Assembly: GCA_950022655.1 (NCBI GenBank)
Contig: OX465584.1
Span: 63,614,841 to 63,678,840, forward strand
Source of the DNA: Alentia gelatinosa
Lineage: Eukaryota > Annelida > Polychaeta > Phyllodocida > Polynoidae
Length of the DNA: 64,000 nt
Direction of reading: 5' to 3'
Position numbers and translations under genes: made by a program. Shown here one piece after another: positions 19,855 to 31,345 of the stretch (the first letter of the stretch is position 1; every line of letters starts with the position of its first letter). The notes beneath the pieces are model-generated. The model was given only the letters and a program-made list of their open reading frames with translations. It ran no database searches and was not told the origin of the DNA.

Positions 19855-20095
19855 CTTAGAGCCTTGAGAATCCACTGACCTGCCTCCAGTGCTAAAGACG
19901 TACATCTATGCAACCAAAGATTCCTATAATCTCAATGATGCCACCTAGCAGGAATACTGTGTGTCAATGTATTCTCAAGGCTCTAAGCCTAGTTCATTAA
20001 GAATTCTTCTCCCATAGAGCGCAGTGAGAACCTTGTACAGATTACGACTTAGAGAGTGTGAGATCTTATGAGAGGGACACAGAGACAGGGACAAG
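19855..20095 (+). repeat. Interspersed repeat with inverted TTAGAGCCTTGA ends
   Basis: GGCTTAGAGCCTTGAGAATCC and ATTCTCAAGGCTCTAAGCC are inverted around 130 bp. The flank TCTTCTCCCATAGAGCGCAG recurs inverted at 43480-43660. Confidence 0.65.
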
Positions 20096-20479
20096 AGTTG
20101 TCTGTATTGGGAGAGGTGCGCGGACATAGACATAGTACGAGAAGGACTTTTTTAATATTGTTTTTTATATCATTTATTTATACTGGTCAAATGCTCAGCA
20201 AGTAATGATGCTGGTTTCAATGCACGGCCAGCCCGTGTTACACTAGATAGTAATAGTTGAGTCAGTGATTTGCATAAATTACAACAACACAATTCATTAG
20301 AGAGAAATTATGGTAGGTTGCACATTCTTCACAGTAGACATTAGGCACAGTTAAAAAGTATTTCAGTCTTCCCTACATTCGACACGCAAAGATAGCAATG
20401 GACAGGATCATTCCTTATCCTCCACATACAAAATAAATGCCTGGTATATTTATACGACACAGGAAAAAACATAGGAGGG

Positions 20480-20757
20480 CTTGGCTAGCTGTAGAGTATT
20501 ATGGTACACTATATTTTAATTTGCCTTTAATAATATTCATAAATTCCTTATATTCCTTTGATCTAGCAGTAAGTCTACTACTGCCAGGGATGTGGGAGAA
20601 TGATGGCTGTACACCACACCACATAGACATGGTATGAGAAGGACTGGCCTTTGATATAGCAGTAAATCTACCACTGCTGGGGATGAAGGAGAAAAGTGGC
20701 TGTAGTGGTACTCGAACCCACAACCTTGCCTTAACCACTTAGCTAACCCCCTATTCA
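20480..20757 (-). repeat. tRNA-derived SINE
   Basis: The minus strand carries an A box (TTAGCTAAGTGGTTAAGGC at 20746-20728) and a B box (GTGGGTTCGAGTACC at 20721-20707) with tRNA-like spacing. A non-tRNA body contains two copies of GTAGA.TTACTGCTA.ATCAAAGG. No cloverleaf with intact acceptor stem, so not a tRNA gene. Confidence 0.7.
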
Positions 20758-20869
20758 TCAAATAAAATCAGAATTACTCAACAAATAACTCCCCACCCCA
20801 TCATCCCTGTGTGTTGTATGTAGGACAGACACAGAGACAGGAACAGGAGTTGTCTGTGTTGGGAGAGAG

Positions 20870-21265
20870 GTGCGCGGAATGGGGGGAGGGGGCGTCCATT
20901 TGATAATGGCGGCGAGTCTTCATAAAGCGCTTAAATCTCGTCTGCTCGCGTTCTCGTTTCCCGCGCGCGCCGTCTAAATTGCCCGCCGCCGATTGGCGCT
21001 GCTCGCCGACGCTTCGCGGAGATGATCACGTGATAGCGGGGTCCGTCGCTGGTTTCCCCACGACACTGTATTCCCGTCAGGAACCGGCCAATTGGCAGGC
21101 CGGTAACAAGCGGAAGCTCTGGCCGGAGAAGGACCGCAGCAAAGTGCGACCGGGGCAAACCAGGGGGCGCCACTGATTGTGGCTGTATCCAACTCACGTG
21201 CCGTACGGGGCGGTGTTTTTTTTTCTTGTTTTTTTTTTCTTTGGGGGGGGGGGGGGGGGGGGAGT
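20870..21265. promoter_or_regulatory. GC-rich island with CCAAT boxes, ending in a G-run
   Basis: CGCCGATTGGCGCTG (20984) and CGGCCAATTGGCAGG (21083) supply CCAAT motifs. GATCACGTGATAG (about 21021) is an E-box and CCAGGGGGCGCCACTG (about 21160) resembles a CTCF core. A run of about 20 G follows at 21243-21262. Role inferred. Confidence 0.3.
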
Positions 21266-21674
21266 AGGGTAGGAATAGGGGCGTGGGTGAACAAAGGTAG
21301 ATAGAGACGCTTAGGTAGGTTAAGGTCCTGACCTTCAAATACTTAAGTGGGAATCACACCGTAAGATTCCCATTGATTAACTCCGCTAATCGTAAGCTAG
21401 TCTTAACGTGTCTCAGGCGAATTTGGGCAGGGCGTCGACCATCACAGCGGGATTTATGGATGGGGGTGGTGGTCATTAGTGGGAAATAATCCAAAGCAAA
21501 TTCTGTCCACACTGGACGACTGACTTATGATTTTCTCAGAGATTTGAGGCCACCGATAAAGGAATAAGTACTAAATCTTAGTATATGTGGGCGAAATCAT
21601 TGAGCGGGGCTCAGTCTGTGTGTGGCAGGGCCATTACAGCGACTAAGTATGGGCCAAAATCGGTAGGCACCATG

Positions 21675-21915
21675 GGGTGTATTTCTTAAACTCTGTTGTC
21701 GCCGACAACGGGAAGGAACAGGTTCCTTAATTTATCGCTTCCGATTTCGGAACATTGGACTGCGACAAAGGTACATCACCATGGGGGCATTTTGAAATCT
21801 TAGGCAAAGTTCTGGTTGGGGGTGCCACACTGACCGACTCTATTTCTAGGCCTCGGTTGAGCTTGCAATTATTCTTTTGTTGCCAAGATACGAACATTCA
21901 TGTTCCGAAATCGTA
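21675..21915. mobile_element. Degenerate ACCGAT-like element
   Basis: GTTGTCGCCGACAACGG near 21691 and GCGACAAAGGTACATCA at 21760 match internal landmarks of the family. Ends are not clear. Confidence 0.4.
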
Positions 21916-21970
21916 CAGTGTGTTATGGCCTTCAGGGCATTAATCTCATCTTATTTTCATGAGACCCCCT

Positions 21971-22345
21971 TATGTGGCATCTCCACCTGCCGATAATGAC
22001 CCCCGATTATGCTATAGCGCACCGCCCACCAACTTTACGACACATTAAATGCAATAATCGTCAGGGGGAAACAGAAAAGGTCAACGATTTATCTCTCCTG
22101 CCTCATGCAATATGGCACCATCGGCCGACTTCTGCGTCCACTAACAAAATCTAACCGCAGTGAATTAATCGGTGATGCTCTGCATTTTACTACCAAAAGT
22201 CGGTGAGCATTTGTTGCTATTTTGCAGTGCAAGTCACCGATTATGTACCACCGACCTTTTACAAGGAGAACCACCGACTGACTTTTGGACAGCTTGAAAA
22301 TTATCGGTGCGTTTTTAGTGGGCAGGTGGAAACGCCGCACTATCA
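21971..22345. mobile_element. CCGATTAT element (GTGGCRTYTCCACCTGCC ends)
   Basis: TGTGGCATCTCCACCTGCCG at the left and GGGCAGGTGGAAACGCC at the right are inverted. It contains repeated CCGATTAT and ACCGACC words shared with 51037-51310. Confidence 0.75.
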
Positions 22346-22359
22346 AAGTGTAGTATTTA

Positions 22360-22745
22360 TAAAGAACGTCCTGACCATGCTGTACAATTCACAGAACAAA
22401 ATGGTCATCTACAGTTTGTACGGACCGAGGCGTTTATGCCGAGTTCCGTACAAACTGTAAATTACCATCGAGTTCTATGAATTGTACAATCATGGTTGGA
22501 CGTTATATATTTACTATATACCCGAAAGTACAAAAAAAATCATTTAGCTTAGTAACCAATAATTTAATAAACGTGTATGGCAAGGTGGTCCGTATTTTAG
22601 TGTACGTACCAGTGGTCCGTACAGTATTTTTACGTTATATGGCGGTGTGTATTTACAGTATATACGGCATGGGTATGGTAATCGGTGCGTATTTACAGTA
22701 TATACGGCATGGGTATATAGTAATACAGCATTTCCTCCTGCTGGC
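22360..22745. mobile_element. GTCCGTACAA foldback element, copy 2
   Basis: The hairpin GAACGTCCTGACCATGCTGT...ATCATGGTTGGACGTTATAT is followed by ATTTTTACGTTATATGGCG and a doubled GTATTTACAGTATATACGGC. Confidence 0.85.
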
Positions 22746-23430
22746 AAAATGCACCCTGATTATTTTGGCACTCTAAAAATCAGTGGCGGTGAGAAAAGAT
22801 TCTGGTTAAAATGGAGGTGGTCGGCGACCGACTTTCGGTCATCATCCCCGATTATTTCCACCCGATTTGAATTCGTCGTTGACCTAAAACGCCGGTCGGT
22901 GGCGTCATATTGCGAAAAGTTGGAGATAAAATTTATCAACCCTTTCTGTTTTAATTTTCGAAAAATACAATGAACGTAACGCTAGGTTTCATTATCAATT
23001 TGTTGGCTATGGATATCTGTTTATAGCCTTTCTGCATTTAGACCCATCAAAGAACAAAATTACTTAGTTTGAGGCGCACACCGCAGATACCGTATGAGAT
23101 TCAACCCGACTAACCTCTTAATCGGAACAGAATGGAGACAGAAATGTCGCCCAATGTAGTATCTGCCAGAAACTTAATAAATCAATAATCGGTCGTCAGG
23201 TGTAAACACCTCAATGACTTGCCGTGTCACCGATTATCGGTACCGATTTTTTCTCAGGGAACACCACCGACCGATGCTTTTCTGCCCGATATTTTATCGG
23301 TGCATATTTTGTTGGCAGGTGTAAACTGTAAACTGGGCCTGATGTGTTGATAATGGCCCCGATTATTTGAGGTCCCCTAAACGTCGGATGAAGGTGACCA
23401 CTGACAGAACGTCGGTTTAATATTATCGGT
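22746..23430. mobile_element. CCGATTAT-type elements, nested or adjacent
   Basis: Repeated words CCGATTAT, GTCGGTGG and CAGGTGTAAAC(A/T) show at least two related elements. One right end is GTTGGCAGGTGTAAAC at about 23313. Exact boundaries are not resolved. Confidence 0.55.
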
Positions 23431-23749
23431 GAGGGTGTTGTGTATGCCTTGTTTCGACTGCTTTTTACAGGTCCATGCCAATGGACTTTGCTGCTAAAAC
23501 CTTGAAAATCGCTGGCAAAATCAAAGGGAGAAAGTCATTCATTAGTGGGTTGCCTTATTGTATAATCTTCACCAAAATGGCCGCTAACAATTTTCAAGTC
23601 CGACTCATTTCTAAATGAATGCGTTGGTGGTTCACAACTGCAGATCAGTGCCAAATATCAGTCAATAGAAACAGGAGTTCGTTTGAAAAGTTGTGGTCCT
23701 AGCAGAAGAATCCTCCTTGGATCATGCCAGCAATCCAAGACCTGTCTTA

Positions 23750-24528
23750 AGACCAACGCACACTTGGCGACTATTTTCCTTGCGATATGCTTGAGACTTT
23801 TTAGGAAAAATATCACAAGGGGGGTGCAATAAGCACAGTAGGGGTCGGGAAAAGTCGCCGACAAATTCTGTTCGGGCGTCGGTCACCCCAGCAGGAGGTT
23901 ACCCGAAAATCTCAAGGCCTATGCATGCACACTTTGAGACTTTCCCTGAGACTTTCCTTGAGACTTTTCCTTGCAGAAAGTCTCAACAATGGATAACTGG
24001 CTTCTGGTAGCTACAAAATAGATGCACGGTGGGCCATTTTGGCACTTACGGTTTTTTTAACCTTTATTTATACCTATATATTTTAACTCAATATCATATA
24101 TGATATTGAATTATACTAAAAAGATTGTTTTTATGCAAAACTATATTTTCCAGGGTTTTCCGGTCTCTCTGTGAGAATTCCAGGCTTTTTCCAGGCTTGG
24201 AAGACCCCAAAGCATAATTCCAGGACCCGAGACCCGGGCCAATGGCCCGCCCAGCGGGAGGTGGCATCCAAAAGTCAAAAGTCTCAAGCGAAAAAATATA
24301 ACATGTTATATTCGAAAGTCTCAAGGAAAGTCTCAAGGAAAAGTCGGCGACAAACCCCAAATCAGCGGGGGGGAAAGGGGGTGAAAAGGGGGTGCATAAT
24401 GGGGTCTGCGATATCGCAAGGAAACCATGGCACACTTAGCGATATTGTACCGTAAAAATGTCTCAAGGGGTGTTTTACGGCGACTTTTCCGCTAAAAACG
24501 GGAAAAGTCGCCTAGTGTGCGTTGGTCT
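23750..24528. mobile_element. AGACCAACGCACACT element with TTA target duplication
   Basis: A 779-bp element with inverted ends AGACCAACGCACACTTGGCG and CGCCTAGTGTGCGTTGGTCT, flanked on both sides by TTA (23747-23749 and 24529-24531). It holds several GAGACTTTCCTTGAGAC-type repeats and no transposase frame. The termini and TTA duplication suggest PIF/Harbinger. Confidence 0.85.
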
Positions 24529-24724
24529 TTAGGAGAAAAACCCGTTGCTATTTAATAACTGGTGTCCTCTATAGGGAGGGACATCTGTATTTAATTCGTC
24601 TCTTTTAATTGAATTTTATCCCAGGGTAGGACAAAACAGGCTGTAAAATAGATTTGGAGTCCCTGAGAAATAGATTAAAGAACTACTCCTATATTATCAG
24701 CGTCTATATTATAGAGGAAACCTG

Positions 24725-25025
24725 TGAAAGTTTAGTGTCTGAGCTCGTATCCCATCGAGTTTGAATTGTGTAGTAATTCACAAGCCGAAGCTACGTCAAG
24801 TATGTAGCGATTCACACGAGATGGGATCAAGGTTTGACCATAAACTCACTCATTATTTATCATTCGTACCTTCATCGATGTCTGTAATTTGATAATGACG
24901 ACTTTGTATCCTCATGGAAGAACTGTAGCAACTACAGAATGTGGAATAAAGATATTTAAAAAAAGAAAAGAAAAGAAGTTAACAATGTCAAGTCTGTTGG
25001 GAAAAAATACCAGGAGTGAGATATA
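24725..25025. mobile_element. AB-R remnant: module A plus a B end
   Basis: CCTGTGAAAGTTTAGTGTCTG and the inverted partner around 24845 form module A of the subtype at 2307 and 33570. AATACCAGGAGTGAGATA near 25008 is a B end. Confidence 0.6.
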
Positions 25026-25029
25026 GTCC

Positions 25030-25520
25030 CATACCAACCCAAAGGCCAACATCCCACCCGTTTAGCAAAATTATCTCAATCATAAATGTATCTACTTTTC
25101 AGTGCAGAGTATCTTGTCGCAGATACAATGATCATATCCTATCAAGGAAGGAGGACATGAAAAAAACAACACAATACATGTCTTGAGAATGATTGTTTTA
25201 AACCCACAACATGGCTTCACTTGATCCCCAGCGTTGTGGTTTCTGCTATTGACTCGTGGGAGAAAGCTATAACACTGAAACTCAGGGCTCAATACTTCCG
25301 GTGTAACCGTGAGCCAACACTCCCACTCTCATCTCCGGGAATCTTTGAATTTAGATGCTAAATGCCCGGTGGCTAGCCGTGGTCTACCGCTGCAGGTGGA
25401 CCACCCCATACCCCATACCCCATCATACCCCCCATCACCAATACTCACTAGTTATAGAGCCTTCCGAGGTCATGAATGGCCATGTATTAAGAAAATGGAT
25501 GACTGAAGCCAGGTGCAGAT
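25030..25520. other. No gene recognised
   Basis: Unique-looking sequence; a CCCCATACCCCATA patch at 25404-25440 is low complexity. Confidence 0.35.
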
Positions 25521-25524
25521 TGAT

Positions 25525-25975
25525 TTAAAGACAAATGTGGGTAGATATCGCAGTGCCCCCTCGGAGAGACTGGTGCTGCCATCTGGTTTCATAAAAAATA
25601 GCAGTTTCCCATAGACACCAATAGATAAGCACATACCTCCTTCAGATGGCCTTCCCACAGAAATAAGCATGGTGACATAGTATTTTTTTAGCATTTCTCA
25701 TTTGTATATGCTCCCAACTATCATCATCCAGAATTATTTGAAGATAGCAATAGAACATCAGTGTTATTAAGCAATAAAGTCAAAATATTACATTTTCCCA
25801 TAGACACCAATAGATAAGCACTTACATTTTCAGATGGCCTTCCCATAAAAGTTAGCATGGTGACATGCCATTTTTTTGCATTTTCTATTGGCTGATATAT
25901 GGAACCTATATTATCCTGAGTTATTTGCAAAAATCAATAAAATTCACCCAACTACCAGCATTTGTCTTTAAATGT
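25525..25975 (-). repeat. Interspersed repeat (AAAGACAAATGCTGG family), copy 2
   Basis: Inverted relative to 12664-13095, with AGATGGCCTTCCCA and CCCATAGACACCAATAGATA each occurring twice. Confidence 0.8.
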
Positions 25976-26142
25976 AGTTTCCTTTGACTGAGGAAAACGT
26001 CACCAATCTAAAAGTCGGTCGGTAGTGGCCACACATAATCGGTGCATGCAGTGTATGCATTCTTTTCACTGCATTCCTGTTAATATAAATAGCAATTCAT
26101 CCATCATCAGACAACCTGCTTGCTGGTTTAGGGAACACACAG

Positions 26143-26930
26143 GCCTGAGTTAAAGATGGCGGTCTGTTCGGTGTAACCTCAGACAGATCTCTAGCTTGTA
26201 CTCTTTAGGGCCGAACTGATGATCTTAGACCTGAGTTAAAAATGGCGGTCCGTTGGGTGTAACCTCTGACAGATCTTTAGCTCGTACTCTAAAGGGCCGA
26301 ACTGATGATATTAGACTGGAGTTAAAGATGGCGGTCCGTTGAGTGTAAACTCAGACAGATCTTTAGCTCGTACTCTATAGGGCCGAACTGATGATATTAG
26401 ACCTGAGTTAAAGATGGCGGTCCATTGGGTGTAACCTCAGACAGATCTTTGGCTCGTACTCTATAGGGCCGAACTGATGATATTAGGCCTGAGTTAAAGA
26501 TGGCGGTCCATTGGGTGTAACCTCAGACAGATCTTTGGCTCGTACTCTATAGGGCCGAACTGATGATATTAGACCTGAGTTAAAAATGGCGGTCCGTTCG
26601 GTGTAACCTCAGACAGATCATTAGCTCGTACTCTATAGGGCCGAACTGATGATATTAGACCTGAGTTAAAGATGGCGGTCCATTGGGTGTAACCTCCGAC
26701 AGATCTCTAGCTCGTACTCTATAGGGCCGAACTGATGATATTAGACCTGAGTTAAAGATGGCGGTCCATTGGGTGTAACCTCAGACAGATCTCTAGCTCG
26801 TACTCTATAGGGCCGAACTGATGATATTAGACCTGAGTTAAAGATGGCGGTCCATTGGGTGTAACCTCCGACAGATCTCTAGCTCGTACTCTATAGGGCC
26901 GAACTGATGATATTAGACCTGAGATTGCCG
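26143..26930. repeat. 86-bp tandem repeat, about nine units, each with a YY1-like motif
   Basis: The word CTGAG recurs at 26145, 26231, 26403, 26489, 26575 and onward to 26919, which is nine periods of 86 bp. Each unit contains GTTAAAGATGGCGGTC, then CCTCAGACAGATCTTTAGCT, then TAGGGCCGAACTGATGATAT. Units differ by a few substitutions. Confidence 0.95.
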
Positions 26931-27475
26931 GATCATCCCACTCCAGGCAGAGTTCATCCTGGATCAATGTTAATGTTCTTTGCCCAGCACACCCTTCATG
27001 CTGGGGATCGGCCGAGGAAACGTTTGATGGCAGGGGCAGTAGGGCAAGGAGGAAGACATCGCTTTGTGATACAGATATAAGGGTAGGATCTTTAAAACCT
27101 GCTAAATTACCCAAAATAGGTTATTTTTAAAGGGTAAAAATATAGGGTTATCCATGCATGTTGTCCAACACTCCAAGGTTTGGAAAGTTTTTATGAGTGG
27201 AGCTCTAACTTATTTTTATAGGAAGACTAAAAGAGTATTTATCTTTTATTGTAAATACATATTTGTATCTGGCGTATTGTATGTCCAAGAATCACATAGA
27301 AATATCAGCATTACAACGTTTCTTGAAATTTGAAATATTTAGGGATGTAGGACAACATGCATTATAATACACAATTTTCAAAAGGCTGTCAAATCTAAAC
27401 CATTCATCTGATCTTGTTGGAATATAATGTTTTTCTTGAAGGTGCTCAGTCAGTGACTAATACAAAATATAACAA
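26931..27475. other. No gene recognised
   Basis: It begins with GC-rich sequence and becomes AT-rich. A 95-residue minus frame at 26827-27114 overlaps the tandem array and has no recognisable domain. Confidence 0.35.
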
Positions 27476-27479
27476 GAAG

Positions 27480-27775
27480 TATGGTTCTGAGACTATCTTT
27501 TGGGTATCTGATCCCAAGATGAAAGAGTATCACTATACCTGGAGCATACAGATATGTTGTATGCTCTGGGCAGTAAAAGTTGGTGCATACGTAATAATAG
27601 TGCATATGAAAAAAGGTAGGGTGTACCTAAATGAACAAATATCAGTAAGCCACTATCCAGGAAAAGGTGGATAATAAATACATTACGGAATGGTTTCAGA
27701 TAAAGGTTGATTCTACGCAATATCTTTGCATGCGCTTGGATATTACTATGCGTCGATATTGTGTACATATTTCAT
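27480..27775 (-). mobile_element. AB-T foldback element (B then A)
   Basis: Module B ends AAAAGGTGGATAATAAATAC (about 27661-27681). It is followed by the module A word CGCAATATCTTTGCATGCGC and its inverted partner GATATTACTATGCGTC. Confidence 0.65.
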
Positions 27776-27819
27776 TGATGAGTGCCTCTGTCCTGAATGG
27801 CTGTGTACCAGGCATGCTC

Positions 27820-28085
27820 ATACTATCATGAAACATCCCATAATTTCATATGATTGTTTATATTGTATGAGTTGTCTTCGCAGAATGATATCACGAAGCG
27901 GAGCTGAGTGGTATCTGTAACAGAAGACAACTCACTCCATATGAACAATTATATGAAATTGAGTGACGTTTAGTTTTTATCCTACAGTGTCACATGTTTT
28001 TAACTCCATATGTCACCCATGGCGTATACATATTTTTATGCCATATTAAGTCTGTAGGGATTCATATGAGGGGTAGGATAACAGG
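27820..28085 (+). mobile_element. AB-Y foldback element (A then B)
   Basis: Module A arms ATTTCATATGATTGTTTATA and complement carry the tip GAAGCGGAGCTGAG. Module B runs from TTTATCCTAC to GAGGGGTAGGATAA (about 28081) with a worn box ATATTAAGTCTGTAGG. Confidence 0.75.
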
Positions 28086-28113
28086 AGGTTTTCTCTGGGA
28101 AAAGAGCGTGTAA

Positions 28114-28718
28114 AGGGCCTCTTCCACCAGCACCCAAGATATATCAAGATCTATCATGATTTGGTTGTCTTGATAAGTCTTGCTAGGTTTTGAGTAATCG
28201 CTTGCAATCTTGCCGTGAAGCATCTGTGCAGTTAAGCACCTTTGCAGTTCTTGTTGCGATATTATCGTAAAACTGGATAAGTTTTAATCTTGGCCATCGT
28301 ATTCCACAACTGGAGTTTGGCATAGTGACTTCATGAGGCGAAGCCGAGTGAAGTCCGGAGCCAAAACTCCCGGAGTGGCATGCAGTGACCAAGATTAAAA
28401 CGAATCAGGTTTTGATTTTATCCTACCCGTCTCCTCGATTTTGAAATATTACGTGATAACAATTCTGTATGCCACTAGTGGCATATAAAACATATGCAAC
28501 TTTGCATGGCATACGGAAACTCAATGTTAAGCCAATAGATCGCAAGGCATGCTGGTCATAGAGCACCAAATATACACATATCATCACGGAAACATACACA
28601 AATCATCGCGCATGACGTATCGCAGCAAAGGACGTAAGACATATCGCGATACTCTAAGATATAACAAGACATACCAAGATATAACACCAGAATCCTTCAT
28701 GCTGGTGGAACCAGCCCT
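28114..28718. mobile_element. AAGGGC.TTCCACCAGCA element hosting a nested AB-Y copy
   Basis: Inverted ends TAAAGGGCCTCTTCCACCAG and GGTGGAACCAGCCCTTTATA lie about 600 bp apart, flanked by TA. Words such as CAAGATATA and ATATCGCGATA recur in both halves. The AB-Y copy at 28261-28535 lies inside. A solitary right end is at 36575-36596. Confidence 0.65.
28261..28535 (+). mobile_element. AB-Y foldback element, truncated on the right
   Basis: Close sister of 5010-5325. The tip at 28338-28344 is GCGAAGC within GAGGCGAAGCCGAGTGAAG. Module B stops after CAATGTTAAGCCAATAG without its GGGGTAGGATAA end. Confidence 0.85.
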
Positions 28719-28719
28719 T

Positions 28720-29160
28720 TATAAATACGTCCAGTGGCGGCCATTTTGAGTCAGGTGACCAGTGGGCGGGGTTTCCGGTGGCTACAGGTACTCGAGTCTG
28801 AGCTTGTTCCCCGCACCTGTCAGCGGACCACAATGCATCGCGCGCGCGGCGTTTTAGGCTGACATTTCCACCTCCGCGCATGACAAATTGACTGAACGCT
28901 CAGCGCCACACGACCGCCCGCTCAATAGGCGGCGTTCCCTGAGTGTTCCTTCAATATCGCCCATTCCAGGAGTGCCCTACGACTGGCGAGCACTCCGCAG
29001 ACTGTGGGCGGAGATTGACGGCTCTGGTGGAGAGTGAGGCTCTCTGAAGGCGTATAGGGCCGTCAGTAATGGAGGACGGGTGCGCTAACGAGGAATGGTG
29101 TATGGATGGGGTATGAATTAATTAGCGAGATTACGTCATGTGCAGGACTCTTCCCACCTT
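28720..29160. promoter_or_regulatory. GC-rich island with YY1-like motif
   Basis: GTGGCGGCCATTTTGAG (28733) is YY1-like, and AGTGGGCGGGGTTTC is GC-box-like. CpG-rich DNA continues to about 29100. No coding exon recognised. Confidence 0.3.
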
Positions 29161-30018
29161 CCCCTGTCATCACGTGATCACCGTAGTTACTACCGTAATC
29201 ATCACTGAAGTATTCACCTTAGTTATCATTGAAGTATTCACCATAGTTATCACCGCAGTTATCACTATAGTTATCACTGAATTACCATATTCATTACTGA
29301 AGTTATCACCATAGTTATCACTGTAGTTATCACTATAATTATCACCATAGTTATCACCATAGCCATGGTTATCACCATAGTTATCACTGTAGTTATCACC
29401 ATAATTATCACCATAGTTATCACCCTAGTTATCACTGTAGTTATCAATGTAATCATCACCATAATTATCACTGTAGTAATCACCATAGTTATCACCGTAA
29501 TCATCACCATAGTTATCACCATAGTTATCACCGTAGTTATCACCATAGTTATCACTGTAGTTATAACCATAATTATCACCGTAGTTATTACCATAATTAT
29601 CACTGCAGTTATCACCGTAGTTATCACCATAGTTATTACCGTATATCACCTTAGTTATCACCATAGTTATCACTGTAGTTATCACCATAGTTATCACCAT
29701 AGTTATCACCGTAGTTATCACCATAGTTATCACCATAGTTATCACCGTAGTTATCACCATAGTTATCACCATAGTTATCACCATAGTTATCACCCTAGTT
29801 ATCACCGTAGTTATCACCATAGTTATCACCATAGTTATCACCGTAGTTATCACCATAGTTATCACCGTAGTTATCACCGTAGTTATCACCATAGTTATCA
29901 CCATAGTTATCACCGTAGTTATCACCATAGTTATCACCGTAGTTATCACCATAATTATCACCGTAGTTATCACCATAGTTATCACCGTAGTTATCACCTT
30001 AGTTTTCACTGTAGACAT
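29160..30018. repeat. 12-bp minisatellite TTATCACCRTAG
   Basis: About 70 units of 12 bp, varying mainly at one position (CCATAG or CCGTAG), with the 5' part more degenerate. Frames open on both strands (up to 259 residues) are repeat artefacts. Confidence 0.97.
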
Positions 30019-30019
30019 G

Positions 30020-30262
30020 TTTGCTACGTAAAATTCACTCTGCGGTCACCTCGTTCATATCGTCCCGCATCAAACTCGTGGAGAACAACGACTTTGACCA
30101 AAACGAGTTGCTTTCTGTATTTATCTCACCCCAGCACACAATAAAAGAATGGAAGACACACAGAATATAGACCATAGAGAACGAACTGCAATACTCGTAG
30201 GGGCAATGAGAACAATGTTAAGCCTACGAGACAAAAATAACATGAGTGAGATAAACCGTAAT
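30020..30262 (+). mobile_element. AB-R foldback element (A then B)
   Basis: An incomplete A arm (CTCGTGGAGAACAACGACTT...CCAAAACGAGTTGC) precedes TTTATCTCACCCC. Module B ends GAGTGAGATAA with box CAATGTTAAGCCTACGAG. Confidence 0.75.
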
Positions 30263-30264
30263 CC

Positions 30265-30650
30265 TGGGAGTTTCATAACATCCCCTTTGATAATACAATA
30301 CTACAGCTGAATGGTTATCTGAAATTCCAAGAAAAGAAGTATTGCTCGATGGCCATCTTTATTCTGAAGTTTTGCAAGTTAATTGCAAAGATGGAGAATG
30401 ATTTGAAATCACTTAAGATATCTGAGATAACATTTGTCGGGAGGGGAGGAGAACTGGGAGCAGTCGGGGCTGGGGTGAGAATGGGATTGGCAATTAAGGT
30501 CAATTAACACGACTTAATCTCATTGTTCACCTCGTTGCGTTCAACATCCTCAAGGCTTGATGAGCTCCTAAAACATGGACTTAAGGCTCGGGGTTTAAAT
30601 GAACATGGCAGGGATGTGTGTTCTGTCATGTGGCATTTCCACCTAACGAT
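30265..30650. other. No gene recognised
   Basis: AT-rich, then the left end of a transposon-like segment (CATGTGGCATTTCCACCT at 30628). Confidence 0.35.
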
Positions 30651-30659
30651 TCTGGTTAT

Positions 30660-31345
30660 CGAGTATCCTGGTGTTTACACTAGACGACTAAATACGTGCC
30701 GACTATAGATTGTCAAGCCAGTAGTCGTCAGATGGTGCTCTAACCTGGTGTTTACACTAGATGACTAAATATGTGGCGACTATAGATCGTCAAGCCAGTA
30801 GTGGTCAGGTGGTGCCCTAACCCGGTGTTTACACTAGATGACTAAATACTTGGCGACTATAGATCGTCAAGCCAGTAGTCGTCAGGTGGTGCCCTAACCT
30901 GGTGTTTACACTAGACGACTAAATACGTGGCGACTATAGATCGTCAAGCCAGTAGTTGTCAGATGGTGCCCTAACCCGGTGTTTACACTAGACAACTAAA
31001 TATGTGGCGACTATAGATCGTCAAGCCAGTAGTTGTCAGATGGTGCCCTAACCCGGTGTTTACACTAGACTACTAAATATGTGACGACTGTAGATCGTCA
31101 AGTCAATAGTCGTCAGGTGGTGCCCTGACCCGGTGTTTACACTAGACGACTAAAAACGTGATGACTGTAGATCGTCAAGCCAATAGTCGTCAGGTGGTGC
31201 CCTTACCCGGCATTTACACTAAACGACTAAATACGTGGTGACTGTAGATCGTGTAGTCAATAGTCGTCAGGTGGTGCCCTAACCCGGCGTTTACACTAGA
31301 CGACTAAATACGTGGCGGCTATAGATCGTCAAGCCAGTAGTCAGG
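30660..31345. repeat. 77-bp tandem repeat of small foldback units
   Basis: GTGTTTACACTAGACGACTA starts at 30671, 30748 and 30825 and continues to about 31290, nearly nine units. Every unit also contains AGTAGTCGTCAGGTGGTGCC, so GACGACTA and TAGTCGTC pair within the unit. Related dispersed elements lie at 51325-51705 and 55866-56170. Confidence 0.95.

Noticed and set aside
26143..26930. CRISPR-like array
   Set aside because: Units are contiguous 86-bp repeats with no unique spacers, and the genome is animal.
29274..30144. Long frames (259, 197 and 118 residues) of Val-Ile-Thr or Ser-Tyr-His repeats
   Set aside because: They are translations of a 12-bp satellite on both strands.
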